From: Breviolum minutum Mf 1.05b.01
Lineage: Eukaryota > Sar > Dinophyceae > Suessiales > Symbiodiniaceae
Length of the DNA: 64,000 nt
Direction of reading: 5' to 3'
Assembly: GCA_000507305.1 (NCBI GenBank)
Contig: DF239208.1
Span: 227,856 to 291,855, forward strand
Shown: in pieces, positions 23,670 through 35,117 of the stretch
Layout of the letters: every line of letters begins with the position of its first letter
Position numbering within the stretch: the stretch's first letter is position 1
Notes under the pieces: generated by a model
Databases searched by the model: none
Seen by the model: only the letters and a program-made list of their open reading frames with translations
Told to the model about the DNA's origin: nothing
Position numbers and translations under genes: made by a program

Positions 23670-24975
23670 GGCAACAGCGAATAATTAGCACGTCCCAAAG
23701 ATTCATTTCCCACCTCAATGATAGGAGGCCCTTTTGGCGACTCGGCTGTGGCCAGAAACACCTGGGTTTGTCCAAAACTGCTTGGGATCCCTCAAGCCGG
23801 AATCCTGGAATCCTGGGAAAAAAACGGATCATCCCAACATCATCTTAAGATAAACCGATAAACCTTACGAACTCTCACCTCATTAAAAATGGCTGCATTG
23901 TTTAGCTAAGAAATTTGCTGTATAAGGCTAAAAGTAGTTTTCCATTAAAAATGATTTTTCGGCGCCTGCACAATGGAGCTGTTATCTTATGAAACTGAAA
24001 CCATTATTCAACGATCAATTCGTTGCGGCCTGGCTATGGCGATAGCCATGCCCATAGCCACGCCGCAACACTGGTGGAAGGTGCGGTTAGAACAGTCTGT
24101 GTTGTTACTCAATATCCTTCTTCAGACATGTCAAGTATCTCAAGGGAAAACCTAACTTGTATCAAGAACTTTCCACCCAACCCTGCGAACATCATCGACC
24201 AAAGTTTCGATGCTACGAGGCAGCCGAACTTCTCAAATCTCCAAAATCTTCAGATTTGTCAAAAAAAAACTCCAAAAAAGCTCAAGTTCTGAGGGTTTCA
24301 AAACTTTATACAACTCTTTATCTGAATATTTTTTTTAATGGAAGAACCGGGATGCTACAACCTTCACCCAGGAAGCAAAAAAAATCTGCAGTTTTTTCCA
24401 GGGTCAACTTTTTCGTCACCATGGTACTCCCAGTTCTGCATCCGAGGCTAATTCCACCAATTGCCCTGCACACCTGGGTGGGGGGCGAGCATCTGATCCC
24501 GAAAACTCCATAGCCACTCCAAGGTGATTCAAGAAAACTGGACCTTTTGGAGGGGTCAGATACTACAAGACCAAGAGACCAAGATCAAGATCAGGATTCC
24601 AAGAATTTATGATGTGGAAAAACTGAGTTTTCCAAAAGTGATGAACCTGTGATTTTCTGAACCCCCACTTTAAAGTACAATCAAACATGCAAAGGCATTG
24701 CAAATCTGAAAAGTGCCAAAAAGTGCAAGACAAAATAGCCAAGCCATGTGAAACTATCTTCAGACAACTTAGTAAAGCTGAATAAGGGCCCCAGAACCTT
24801 GAATTTTAGCAGGAAACCAGTGGATTTCGATGCCGCCCGTTTTGAGACGCAAGCACATATACAAGATCTTTGCATATAATATTGTATTTGTGTGTGTGTG
24901 TGGAATATATACACGTGAAACGTTCTGAAACATCTAGGTTACGATTTGTAGAGGTCAAATATTCACACTATCCAC
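23670..24975. other. No firmly supported exon
   Basis: Both strands show short open pieces around 24020-24300 with usable acceptors, but the frames conflict. No repeats of note except short A-runs. Confidence 0.3.
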
Positions 24976-25197
24976 GTGGCAAATGTGAAACCACGCGCGA
25001 TAGATTTGCGCATCCTCGGAGAGGATGTGTCTCAAGAAAGAGTTTTTGATCTTTCATTGCTTGTGAAAACCAGAGTGCAATTCTATGTATATGCAATTGG
25101 CAATTATCTGCCTGGCTTCAAAATTGTATATGGAGTGTACGAGCTAGACCAGTTCTCAACCGTATCCGAACTTGCAAAAGATATCAAACAGTGTTAG
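24976..25197 (+). CDS. Small plus-strand ORF, 73 codons (unrecognised)
   Basis: Open from GTG at 24976 to TAG at 25195-25197. The product is balanced in composition: a basic start, an alternating hydrophobic middle (FDLSLLVKTRVQFYVYAIGN) and a polar helix-like end (SELAKDIKQC). No acceptor or ATG decides the start. It may be the terminal exon of a gene or a relic. Confidence 0.35.
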   Translation: MANVKPRAIDLRILGEDVSQERVFDLSLLVKTRVQFYVYAIGNYLPGFKIVYGVYELDQFSTVSELAKDIKQC

Positions 25198-25749
25198 ATA
25201 GGCATGTTCCCTTTTTCGAAAGCACAGATTGTAAGAAAGAAAGCAACTCTTGGCCATGTTCCTTACTGTAGCTGATTAATTTGATAAACTTGTGTATCTA
25301 TCCACTTACAGTACGTTTTGCGAAAACAGAAGCAGATTGCAAGAGATCCAGATGTTTTCTTAATATTTATTAATTAACTAAATGTCCGATGTCCAATCCA
25401 AGTTTTTTTCAGAGGTGTAGTGAAGTTTCTGCCAGCTACTGTTTTCAGCATCCATTGTCATTTAGTTGTCTCCGCACAGGTAGATTGTAAGAAAATCCGC
25501 TAAATTGAAAGTTTTTTTGCACTTATCTACCCTCCGGGGTGGTCCTGATATTGAAACATTCCCATTTGTTTCTGGCTGGAATGACTCATCCCCCCTGTCC
25601 TCCAACGATTTCCATACGATTTTGCCATGGAACAACTCTCCCAGCAGCGTTAATGGAACTTGATCCAGGTGGTTGCGAACTGCCTCCAGTTCATCCTGGC
25701 ATTGAATCAAATGAATCTAAATTTGAAACTTGGTTAAGTTGAACTACTT

Positions 25750-25852
25750 CTAGTTGGTGGTTTCAATGCCGATTGAAAAATATTAGTCAAATTGGATTCA
25801 TCTTCCCCAAAAATCAAACTGGCAATAAAAAATATTTGAAACCACCACCTAG
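25750..25852 (-). mobile_element. Family-A TIR element (introner-like), copy A1
   Basis: 103 bp with inverted ends CTAGTTGGTGGTTTC and GAAACCACCACCTAG. On the minus strand an open frame of 27 codons starting at ATG 25929-25931 (MGSVVKEVLYHDN...) ends as TTTCCT AG exactly at the element's GTGGTGG. The element ends CCACCAACTAG. This gives AG|GT...AG|, the layout of an intron. Confidence 0.6.
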
Positions 25853-25931
25853 GAAACGACTTGGTGAGCAATTGTCGCTGCAACCGAAAGGAATTGTCGT
25901 GGTACAACACCTCTTTGACTACTGACCCCAT
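25849..25931 (-). CDS. Exon ending at family-A element A1
   Basis: Minus-strand coding frame with an internal Met start (25931) and 27 codons plus two bases, helix-like (LYHDNSFRLQRQLLTK), ending precisely at the element's donor-like edge. If spliced at CAACTAG the protein would end a few residues later (SSST, then stop). The frame also runs unspliced through the element. Confidence 0.4.
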
Positions 25932-26138
25932 GATCTTTTTGGAGGGAAATTCTTAAGCTCCGAAAAAAACGGCTCCCCATTTTCGAAAAAGAAAAACAAC
26001 GTTTCATCATCCCCAGCTTCATCATTTTCATACACATCAAGTTGTCCACAAAAAAAGGATTATCAAGGAGTGAACTCTGGCGAAATATCGAGCAAAATGT
26101 GTTGGATTTGCTGGTAGAACTCCAATTTCTATACACTT

Positions 26139-26269
26139 AAACTCCCCCAAAAACTAACAAGCCCACGTCCCCTGAAAATAGGTCGAATCCCCTCAAAAAA
26201 GGAAATTTTTAATCTGAACCAACTTTCAGACTTTCAGGTGCAAACTTGCTGTTAGTTTCAGGGAGGATA
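26139..26269 (+). mobile_element. Family-B TIR element, diverged
   Basis: About 131 bp. The left end CTCCCCCAAAAACTAACAAG pairs imperfectly with the right end CTTGCTGTTAGTTTCAGGGAG. The right end contains TTTCAG|GG. A short plus-strand frame follows, but the minus strand is more convincing there. Confidence 0.4.
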
Positions 26270-26275
26270 AATGAC

Positions 26276-26389
26276 CATCCAACCCTCGCAGCGGATCCTG
26301 GTTGAATCCGCCGATTTCTTGGAGCACGGCACAAGCCAAACCCGCGATGGAGGCTGGGGCATTGCCAAGACCTGTGGGAAGGGGGTTCT
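26276..26389 (-). CDS. Minus-strand exon, 37 codons (unrecognised)
   Basis: After AAACCACCAG with a two-base lead, 37 codons are open to GGATG|GTCATT. The sequence is Ala/Gly/Leu-rich and protein-like (GLGNAPASIAGLACAVLQE). Function unknown. Confidence 0.4.
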
Positions 26390-26510
26390 CTGGTGGTTTC
26401 CAAGTACAGTACTGTGAGACTGTAAAAATTGGAAAATTTGAGGTTGAATTCAGTTTCAAACATCCCAAGACAGACATGATTTGTGAATCTGTCGAAATTT
26501 TCAACTACCA

Positions 26511-26673
26511 GCAAGGAACCGCTTCTGGAATTGAGCAAATTTGCTTTGATTGGTCTTCCTTGTCTCGAATCATGCGTGCAGAATTCTTTATTGATCCGTT
26601 GTGCTTCCCAAGGTTTCAGTATCTCTACTGGTCAAATTGTTGCATCTTTGGAATTCTGGCTGCACTATGAATG
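26511..26673 (+). CDS. Plus-strand terminal exon (unrecognised)
   Basis: After TTTTCAACTACCAG the frame is open for 53 codons to a TGA at 26671-26673. It is Leu/Ser-rich with several Cys and reads as an alpha-helical repeat-like segment (LLELSKFALIGLPCLESC). Upstream exons were not found. The close, opposite exon at 26276-26389 means one of the two may be wrong. Confidence 0.35.
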
Positions 26674-26924
26674 AAATTCCAGGTCAAAAACAATATCTAC
26701 ATACACCTGGCTTTGAGGATGCCCAGTTTCTTGATACATTCAATAAATCTGATTAAATCTTTAGATTCTATAGGCTATAAAATTATAGGCTGTGTCTTTT
26801 TCAGGCCTCCCAAAGATCTGGGCAATTTGCTTTCAACTCAAAAAGATGCTTTGATGATTGATGTTTTACACCTGGGTTTCGGATGAACCCTCTATATCCT
26901 AAACCCCCAACATCTGAAGAAATT

Positions 26925-26983
26925 TCCGGTATCCAGTCCATCCAGGTCCCCAAACGGAAGGGTTCCGGCGAAGCAAATCCAGG
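26925..26983 (+). CDS. Possible plus-strand exon with canonical donor
   Basis: A Lys/Gly/Ser/Ile-rich frame ends at AATCCAG|GTAAGTTG, the best donor consensus in this part. The acceptor side is unclear (ATCTGAAG or earlier). Confidence 0.3.
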
Positions 26984-27267
26984 TAAGTTGAGTCTCACCA
27001 AGACGCTGGACCTCGTTTTGAAACTGGTGAACCACCCCTTCATATGGATGGGAAATGGTTGGGTAACCCCAAAAACGCTGGGTCACCTATTTCATAGCTA
27101 AGTTTCTTTGGAGGATATTGTGGGGGGGATCAGGTGAGTATGTTTCCCATCTTCTTCAAAGTGACGATGTTTTGGATGGGATGATTGATGGTCACAAAGA
27201 AAACACTGAAGAAGGGGTCACATTCAGAAACCGTAATGGCTCGAAAATAATGATGCTCATTTTGAAA

Positions 27268-27358
27268 AATCTGCTTTTAGAGGTGTTGCTTTCCCCAAAA
27301 GACAATCATCTTCCAACCATTGATGTTCCGGGGCTATGTTAGTTTCAGGGAGGGTACC
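27268..27358 (+). mobile_element. Family-B element, 5' end decayed
   Basis: The right arm GGGCTATGTTAGTTTCAG, then GGAGGGTA, matches the family consensus and the core CATCTTCCAACCAT is present. The left arm is no longer recognisable. Coding sequence begins at TTTCAG|GG. Confidence 0.45.
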
Positions 27359-27432
27359 TCTTCATATCAATTGGTTTGCTGAATGTCATCAACTTTGCCC
27401 GAGGAATTCGCCAACTGAGAATTCCCAAATAG
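27349..27432 (+). CDS. Terminal exon beginning at a family-B element
   Basis: Starts directly after AGTTTCAG in the element and is open for 27 codons to TAG at 27430-27432: GGYLFISIGLLNVINFARG, then a basic end. The hydrophobic start resembles a membrane segment. The exact fit between acceptor and element suggests an introner-supplied 3' splice site. Protein unknown. Confidence 0.4.
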   Translation, partial: GGYLFISIGLLNVINFARGIRQLRIPK

Positions 27433-28564
27433 GGCGCTTTCAAAGAGGAAAATTCCTCCGGATCCCCTAAACACAAATGGTTGCTTCCTGTTGGCTCCGA
27501 AAGGAATTATGAGGTCATTCTCTCTCTGAAGGGACCATATCTGAGTGGAAACCTGTGGAGTTGTTTTGGGTCATCTAAGTGAGAAGTGCCTGGTAAGTTT
27601 AGGTAGGAAACCTTCTAGGAACTTTGACAATTTGTTTGGTAGGGCCACCCCTTTAAACTTGGTAACCAGTCTTGCCAACATACCAGCTACTATACAGTTG
27701 GGTGATCCTACAAGTATATGATCTCTTTCTTTTGCAGAACCTTCGACATGCCGCAAAACGCACCTTCTCATCCAAGCAGTTAAAATCAGGCTTTAGAGAT
27801 GGGAACATCATGTGCCCAAAATGCCCAATTTTTTCCTACATCTTCGCCTCGAGTCGAAGATGTTTGAAAATCTAACGACGTTGCGTGGCGGCTGGCGGCT
27901 TGTGAACTGCACCTTTTCAATTATATCGAAGTGACCCATCCTTCAGAATCGAACTGCTACCCCCAACCGCGGGGGGTGGTGGAATTTAACCCGAAATCGC
28001 GTTGGGGGAAGTCTTGGAAAGTATAGCAATCAGATTCCCCAGCATCGAAACACTGAGTTCTTCACATCCTGTCCCATGGCAAGGCCGAATACGATGGAGA
28101 TGTCACTAAGTTTTTTTTAGGAGTTGCACTGCTGGTATATTGATTCGAGTTCCCCTGGTATAGTGATTTTCAACATCCTGTTCATGGAAAAGAAAAGATC
28201 CAGCCCAACCGGTTCAGGTTTTTTGGGGTAGTATTTAAGTCTGTTTGTCCCACTATGTAATTTTACAGGAGTTTTTATGCATGCCCTGTGAAGCAGGGTT
28301 TCTTCCAGGACATCCACCACGTTGAAGCTTGACCAGTTCGGCAGCTCTCTTTTGTGAATAGGTTTGGGAATTGTGGGCTAGGGAGGCCCCAAAAAAAAGT
28401 CTTACAGATGTGGGTGAATCATAGTATTCAGCCCGATAAGGCATCGAGGTCATTATTGGAGGATTCACCCCTCCGAAACTGAAAAACCGACTTAAACGTT
28501 TGTCGGAAAGTATCCGTCCAGGTAATCTTATATCATCCCAAACTTGGAAGTCAGAAAAGGTTTA
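27433..28564. other. No supported gene
   Basis: Short frames only. No array or element recognised. Confidence 0.3.
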
Positions 28565-28632
28565 CTGGTTGGTGGTTTCAACCCATCTGAAAAATATTCG
28601 TTAAAATGGGTTTCATCTTCCCCAAATAGGGA
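28565..28632 (+). mobile_element. Family-A fragment A4
   Basis: Matches the left two thirds of family A (CTGGTTGGTGGTTTC ... CATCTTCCCCAAATAGG) and then breaks off; the right inverted end is absent. Confidence 0.5.
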
Positions 28633-30230
28633 ATTGACGGTGGTTCCATCCATGCCTTTCGCTGAAAGCGGATCAGGTGGGCCCGGGTGGGCTGAGCTGA
28701 AGCTGCGATGAACGGATGAACTCGGTTCAAAAAAAGGTCATTTTCAATTCAGCGATTCGAAAGTACAACTTACAAATGGTGCATTTATGGGTGCAACTTA
28801 CAGACTGAAGTTTGAAAAGAAAAAAAACTGAAGCTTGCAAGAGTTCGAAATCGAGAAAATGGAAAGAAAACTGGGGGTAACAGGAAATGCAGAAAGGCTT
28901 CTGTCTATTTCTGTCTCAATCTGGGGGAAATGAGTGCTCACCACTGTTGATGGCTGTCCAATCCTGCTATGCAGTTGATAGAAGCTCCCAACTGGTGAAC
29001 CGCCGGATTGGTGGTGGAACCACCATCAATAGGAAATAACGGGTCACAGTGTCACCTGGGATAGGCACAATCAAAGCCACTTGAGCTCTGAACATATCCT
29101 TTTTCTGTTTGTTTTCCATCCTTTTCTCAGGTGTTTCCACCACCCCCCCACTTTGATGGGAGTAGATTCCCACCCACCCCTACCAATTGCAACCCCACAA
29201 GAAAGGCCTCAAGAAATCACTAAGCAATTGGATCAACGGGAGCATAGATTTCCATGACTGTACCCCAGCTGTTTAACCCACTATATAAGGTACAGATGGG
29301 ATTGATTTTGAAGGGGAGCCCCATCCCAAGGGTACCACCATTTTCAGCCAACAACTCACCCGGCTCTTTGGCCAAAACGCACTCTCCCGACCGTTTCAAA
29401 ACGCGGCGAAACGGCAAAATTTCGAAACGGCGAGGGGTGAAACGGCTAGTTCGGGATGGTCAGACATGGTGGTATTTCGGGATGGTGAAAAATTCGATAC
29501 TCATGCGTCATGACTGCATGTATCATGTCATATGATATGTATATATAACTATCATATATACCATATATTGTATATATATACATGTATCCGCTAGTCTACA
29601 ACCCTTCATTGAGCGAGCAGTTGGAAGGACCCTCTGCAAACAAATGACCTTACTACCTGGCACATAGCGTATGGAGTGGTAGAGTACTTTCAGGCACAAC
29701 AGCTTCTCATGGCTTTTTCAATGGTTGCAGATGTAATCACTTGTTATACAATAGAAGGGGTGGCCATGTCACACGGCTTACTCAAGCTCCTCCGGATTGA
29801 CATATCCCATCTGTTTTGAGGATACATAACCAAGTGATGTTCAGATCGCATTTCTATCCAGCTAGGAAACCCATCATAGCTGTTGATGAGAAGAGATGAA
29901 TTTAACCAACCAGCTCTGATGTTCTTTCTTTATGGTACAAGCTGACTCGATCAGCCCAATGTTCGATCACGTGGAGGAAGACAAGGGAAGAGCACGCTCC
30001 TTCGTGGAACCGAACCAGTAGCCAAAGACCAATTGTGGAAATTCCAGAAAATACCGCAAAGGGGGGAGGGGCTCTGGTAGAAAGATTGTAGGCATTAGAA
30101 GAGATGAGAAGAGACAAGATCTATTGTCAATATGTACAGAAGTACTTCGGTAATCCGAATATTACACTGACGGCTTGCTTTGGCAATAAATGAGCATAAT
30201 AATCATCATGATAACCTTATATATAGTTAT

Positions 30231-30234
<4 letters not shown>
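28633..30234. other. Gene-poor stretch
   Basis: Both strands are open at 29220-29417 (the minus frame ends in a stop at 29220 and reads Gly/Glu/Leu-rich; the plus frame is Pro/Ser-rich), so the strand is undecided. GAAACGGC occurs several times around 29397-29445. A (TA)n run lies at 29535-29580. Confidence 0.3.
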
Positions 30235-30308
<74 letters not shown>

Positions 30309-30350
30309 CATCATCGTCGTCGTCGTCGTCGTCGTCGTCATCGTCAATCC
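30235..30350. repeat. Compound (ATC)n-(GTC)n microsatellite
   Basis: About 22 ATC units, a CTC interruption, then eight or so GTC units and ATCGTC. The same order of blocks occurs at 63561-63783. It reads as poly-His, -Ser or -Ile on plus and poly-Met or -Asp on minus. Confidence 0.85.
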
Positions 30351-30704
30351 TCCATAATAACCCATCAAAATCATCAACCCTCCATCATAAGTTGCAATGT
30401 TGCATCCTTTCACATTCACAACTGTCTAGATTCCATCTATTTAATTTCTAATGATTTATATAATATTCACCTCAAAAATCTAGCGGGCTCCAAAAATCCC
30501 ACAAAGGACTAACCGAACCCAAACTTGTCAGTTCTACATGGTTTTGGAGGAGTCCCTCAACCCATTTTGGAAAAATATCAGTCAAATTGGATCATTTCCC
30601 TACAAAATCCGGATGAATATTAAAAAAAACATTTGAGTTGCCAAAACAACTAGTTCGCTTCCATCCTTCCCCGATGTTCCAAAAAAAAATCTTGGCCCCT
30701 CGTC

Positions 30705-31049
30705 TTAGTGAGTATATATCGGTCTCCTTGAGAGCATGAACTGTGTCCCTGGTCCGCTTCGACTCTGCCCTGGAGATGTAGGAGATTTTAGAAAAACCAA
30801 CTGGGAAGACGACTGGAACCCCAAAAAATATCTTAGAACTTGTAGAAGATGGGAACTCCCAGCCAATTTAGTAGGTTCCATGTTTATTTTCGGGGATGAC
30901 GCACAAAACGAAGATAAAAGAAGCACACAGTGGTGCGACGAATGCAAAGAAAGAGGGTCACGGAATCCCCCTTGCTTATGTGAAGGTGAAGGTTCATGAA
31001 TCCTTCTTACAAAGCACCAGCCAGACATTTTGTTCGTAGAATTTGCCAT
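30705..31049. other. Open on both strands, coding strand unknown
   Basis: The plus frame 30736-30999 (88 codons) contains a Cys-rich end (CDECKERGSRNPPCLC). The minus frame 30705-31049 is open for 114 codons and Ser-rich. No decisive splice signals. One of them may be an exon. Confidence 0.3.
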
Positions 31050-31254
31050 TTGCCATCAATCTATGTCGGTCATGTTTGGGAGTAAAAGTCAGTTGAACAA
31101 ACTCTTGGCATGAAAAACCGTGTCTGGATCATTTGGGATCAAATTCAAACCCATGGTGAAGCTATCTTCTATGTGTATGCTAATCAGGTTGCGACTAGAG
31201 AATGACACCTTCAGCGTAGTCATGTTTGTGTTGCCTTTTTGTGGGAGAACTACC

Positions 31255-31372
31255 ACACCTGTTTCCAGTAATACCACTAAGATGGAACCTGAAAATCACC
31301 CTGTTGGAAAAAAAAATCATCATCGAAACCTCCATTGTTGGATTCCATATTGGTTTTCAGGGGTATATGATA
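31255..31372 (+). mobile_element. Family-B-like element, diverged
   Basis: The right end ATTGGTTTTCAG, then GGGTATAT, and internal GGAACCTGAAAATCACC match family-B features. The left inverted end is weak. A coding frame starts at TTTTCAG|GG. Confidence 0.4.
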
Positions 31373-31468
31373 TATGTTATGAAGAAAGGAGTCACGCTGA
31401 TTTCTGTGGTATTTCCATCGGTTGGTGATTGGGAGTTGATAGCCATTTTGGGGGATGATACCTACTGA
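31361..31468 (+). CDS. Terminal exon beginning at a family-B element
   Basis: Begins immediately after TGGTTTTCAG and is open for 35 codons to TGA at 31466-31468. The sequence is a plausible C-terminus with alternating hydrophobics (VTLISVVFPSVGDWELIAIL) and an acidic end (GDDTY). The opposite strand is less convincing. Upstream exons were not resolved. Function unknown. Confidence 0.45.
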   Translation, partial: GYMIYVMKKGVTLISVVFPSVGDWELIAILGDDTY

Positions 31469-31852
31469 GCTTCCAGATTTCCAAAAATCTACCCGTCACC
31501 GTTTTTTTTGTGACCCCAAGATACCTGGGGATCATGATTTTTGTTGGAGGTGGGTGAAAGAAAAGGTGTAGTGTAAAGGGGAAACATGTATATATATACA
31601 TATATATACGCAAGGGATATGTATGAGATATCCTATGAACCAACCATTCACATGTCACCAAACCTACAACACTCTTGTTTCGACCCGGCATCCATCTCCA
31701 TGTTTCGTCAATTCTTGGAGAGTCATGAGTCATGAGTCGATCTTGGGGGATCATACACCAGAAAATGGTGTAGAGTAACAACAAAACTACAATAATTTTC
31801 ATATATTATGGAAATCCCATTGTAATATATTGTATCTGTGCCAAGTGAGTAC

Positions 31853-31988
31853 TGGTCCAGGGATTTCTAAAAGCGAGCACGATCTGTAAATGGGCAAATA
31901 TTTCAACCAAATACTCTTCCTTCAACAGGTCCATGGTTCGGTGTAAGATGGGTTTCAAACCAAGACAAGACTTCGTTTTGCTTACCAG
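31853..31988 (-). CDS. Minus-strand exon, 45 codons (unrecognised)
   Basis: After GTGACCATTCAG the minus strand is open for 45 codons to ACCA|GTACTC. The sequence is helix-like and charged, with motif-like runs such as RTMDLLKEEYLVEIFAHLQ. No family recognised. Confidence 0.45.
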
Positions 31989-32120
31989 CTGAATGGTCAC
32001 TTTCCACTTAACCATCATGAGAAGAAAGGTAAGCACTTAGAATGGTTACAGTAACGCCTCAGACATCCTGGGTCAAAAAAATAAAAGACTTTGAAAGAAA
32101 AACACATTTCAAAGCAGAGT

Positions 32121-32223
32121 ACCCTCCCTGAAACTAATATAGCACCTGAAAATTGGTGGTTGGAAGATGAATTTCCTTTTGGGATGGCTTCCTGGCAGGT
32201 GCTATGTTAGTTTCAAGGAGGGT
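32121..32223 (+). mobile_element. Family-B TIR element, best-preserved copy
   Basis: 103 bp with inverted ends of about 24 bp: ACCCTCCCTGAAACTAATAT and GCTATGTTAGTTTCAAGGAG, then GGT. The core TGGAAGATGAATTTCCTTTTGG is the family signature. Both sides carry open frames: upstream codons end at GCAGA|GTACCC and a downstream frame begins after TTTCAAG. Confidence 0.6.
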
Positions 32224-32336
32224 GTACAGCCGCAGAAATCTCCAAACTTGAGTTCCGAGGTGCCATCAGCAGAGGTGACATGGGTAATCATGGGGGCCTC
32301 GCGAATGGGAACCCAACACCTTTGACACAGTTTTAA
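32218..32336 (+). CDS. Terminal exon beginning at a family-B element
   Basis: After TTAGTTTCAAG, with a two-base lead, 38 codons are open to TAA at 32334-32336 (AEISKLEFRGAISRGDMGN and a Gly/Asn/Pro-rich end). An alternative one-base lead stops after about ten codons. The start coincides with the element's terminal repeat. Product unknown. Confidence 0.4.
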
Positions 32337-33478
32337 AGGTTCCAGCCTTTTTAGAGGGCGTTCAATCAGATCTTTTTCCAAACTTCACTATCGCAGAGTT
32401 GTCCATTTTCAGGGTTATACCAGCTACAGAAAGGTGTATATATGTAAATATATATATATATATGTATACACTTAAATCATACATTCAAGACTTAAACTCC
32501 AAATCAAATCCGTCTTACCAATCTTTCATGGTGGTTATCCACTCGAATTGGGTTTTGAAACCACGTCCTGGATAAGTGCCCTGACCAGTGCTTGAATCTA
32601 GACCCGACTCGGAAACCAAGACGCCCAACTGGTAAGGATAAAGAGAGATAACGGCTGGAAGAAAAAGTTTGAAATGATAGTTCATCACACCAAACATGTG
32701 GTTTGGGGATGTTTGGGGTGTCATTTTGGGAAGCTTCTGGCATCATCTGCGGTACACACCAAACAGGCCTCGACAATGTGCTGCAGCGAGAAGCCGCGCC
32801 TAAGATCGGTTTTGCACAGCAGCAGTTTGCTGTTCTTCATGTGTCAGGGATGCCCTTTTGACCCCTATTTAGATCGGACTTTCGACAAAACAAGGTCATC
32901 GGCTTGTGTTCGGCATTCTCCAACATGATCGTCATGCAGCACATTCGGACGATTGGTTGTTTCTAGAAACATTAAATGATGTCATCTTGGAAGAGTTCGT
33001 TGATCCTCTAAATTCAGATTGTATTTCCCCGTGGAAAACGCTGAAGTTCCATGTTTCAATGTACCTGGTATCCTTCATGAGCACTTAAACACCAAGTTTG
33101 AAAAAAACGTTCTGGAAGTTGAAGTCGACATGAATGGACGATCATGAACACTCTCCAAGTCATCAATTCTTCCATGCTCGATTCCAAGAAAAAAAACCGT
33201 CTTTTTGACAGAAATCTATAATCTCTATGAGGCAACACTTGTGAATCTTGCTTCAAACATCTGTTGCATGGTCCGGTCTTTTTGGGCTGATGTAAAATCA
33301 CTTGGGTGTTTCTAATTAGAGCCTCTCACGGATCCAAACATGTTGTGGAATTTTTTAACCCCTTCCTGATGGTGAACTTCTCATTGGGTTTCGAATTCAA
33401 CCAAGTGGGAGGGAAGTTTTAAACAACCATGAACCAATTATATCCCGATACAGAATCCCAAGTATACATTAGAAAGAT
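32337..33478. other. No supported gene
   Basis: Holds a (TA)n run at 32436-32463. Several 60-90 codon frames occur but none has matching splice signals. Confidence 0.3.
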
Positions 33479-34063
33479 TTATGATTTAGTAAATATATCT
33501 TGGACCAGCTCATCCCAGCATCCCAGCATACCATGGCACCACAACTTCAATAAAGGCCCCCAGGCATTCCGAAGTAGGAGAGCACTGATTGTATACAATG
33601 ACTGGTTGCCTGTGATGGGAGTACCAAATGCAGATGTGATCGATATAACCTCTTGGTAAATTGGAGACATGTTTGAACACAAGTTTGTTCTAAGGAGGAA
33701 AATCGACTTCTTTGTAAAGCTTTTCTTACAACTTGACAAGAAATATAACAAAACATTTGTCTTTTTGATTGAAAGAGTTTTCAGCTTTTTGGAATCAGAT
33801 TCACTTGCGGAATTCCTGGACATGTTTGGAATGAACGCTTTGATGTCAGATGTTTTTATTTTTATCTTTATCGATTGTACTTTGTCATTATTCTTCATTT
33901 TATCTCTGTATGAGACCAGTGAAATTAAATTCAAAGATAGAAAAAAAACGGCGGCCAGAAAGCCTACGGTGAGTGCGACATATGAAGAAAGAACTATAAA
34001 TTTAATCAGTTTCATTGTACGAGCATGCTCTTGAAAAACAAACTCAACCTGTTTCCTTCCCAT
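33479..34063 (-). CDS. Long unbroken frame, strand uncertain
   Basis: The minus strand is open for 194 codons from ATG at 34063, the longest host-type frame here. It has one hydrophobic segment at about residues 24-52 and a Lys/Ser-rich region after it. However, the plus strand is also open over 33669-34034 (Phe/Leu/Lys-rich) and carries a GTGAGTG donor at 33969. The region is AT-rich, which lowers the weight of either call. Product unknown. Confidence 0.3.
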   Translation of the reverse strand: MGRKQVEFVFQEHARTMKLIKFIVLSSYVALTVGFLAAVFFLSLNLISLVSYRDKMKNNDKVQSIKIKIKTSDIKAFIPNMSRNSASESDSKKLKTLSIKKTNVLLYFLSSCKKSFTKKSIFLLRTNLCSNMSPIYQEVISITSAFGTPITGNQSLYTISALLLRNAWGPLLKLWCHGMLGCWDELVQDIFTKS

Positions 34064-34811
34064 GAAAATTGAAAGACCAGGAACAGTCTTAAGTCCAAAA
34101 TACTTGTATCACACAAATAATCAGATCAGATTTAGCTAACAAAATGCCCCCCAAAAAAAAACAAAACTGTGGTATTTTGGGGACCCCATTCCCATCTTCT
34201 TTCGAAAAAAAACAAAAAAAAAACAACTTCACCTTGAAGCGCTTCGTGCTGGTTTGTTGGTCTAACCTTGGTGGGAGAGATTGAAAGGAAGAAATCCTTG
34301 AAAGGTTGAGTTGAGCAAAGAACCACTAGCAAGAAATAGTAGCATTTCTTAAAATGTGTTCGAAGCGTTTCCCCCAATTTTTGGGGGGGGTGCAAAAAGC
34401 AAAAAATATATTTTTTTTGGAATCACAACCTATTAGGACCTATAGCCTTGGTAAAACCTACCTCAGACATGAACCTTTGAGGATTTTCCAGAAAAGAACA
34501 GTGAGTTAGGTGATGAAGTGAAACCACCTCGGAAATCACCCCCATCAAATCTTGTGATGCGAGGAGGGGTTGATGATATGTTTGCCCAGAGGGCCCAGAT
34601 TCCCCCCTTCCGTCCTAATCAGAAGTGATGAGAAGTCTAGCTCATCTCATCTTGTCAAAAATGACATGATCATCCACGATGGGATATGGATCTGAGTAAA
34701 CCCTTTCATTGAAGTAATTTAGGGTTAGGTTAGTAGCCAAAGAATCTGAAGGTATGTCTTGATAGTACATTTCACAACTATAGGAAAAGTTGCTTCCTCC
34801 CAAAGCAAAAA
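34064..34811. other. No supported gene
   Basis: A-rich and G-rich homopolymer patches; no exon supported. One TTTAGGGTTAGG piece near 34720 is too short to be an interstitial telomere. Confidence 0.35.
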
Positions 34812-34873
34812 TTACTTTACTTCGAGTGATCCCCACCATGACATGTTGGGTGGAGGTTGTCAGGTGAGGGTTG
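34812..34873. repeat. Dispersed 62-bp repeat C, copy 2
   Basis: Direct-orientation partner of 6395-6456 with two mismatches. Confidence 0.6.
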
Positions 34874-35117
34874 TCATTGAGAATATGATGGGAAAAATGG
34901 AGAATTTGAGAACATTGATTTCAGGTTTCCTTGGCTTAGTGATACTAGTGAGATGGGCTTTGGTCACGATGTTCCTGGCTTGAACTACTCAGACAGGCTG
35001 CCGCATCCATCGGACTTATGTCAGCCTGATCGGGTCAGGTGAGGGTAGACATACAGCTCATCTCCTGAAATGTGTTCTGTTACTCTCAACTTCGCAGACT
35101 GACTGGAAGCAATCTTC

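Noticed and set aside
31441-31456. TAGCCATTTTGG resembles the middle of the dinoflagellate spliced leader
   Set aside because: Only 12 bases match and the following GGGGATG departs from the leader; it also lies inside a good coding frame (31361-31468).
34717-34732. TTTAGGGTTAGG as an interstitial telomere
   Set aside because: Less than two units; expected by chance in a window of this size.
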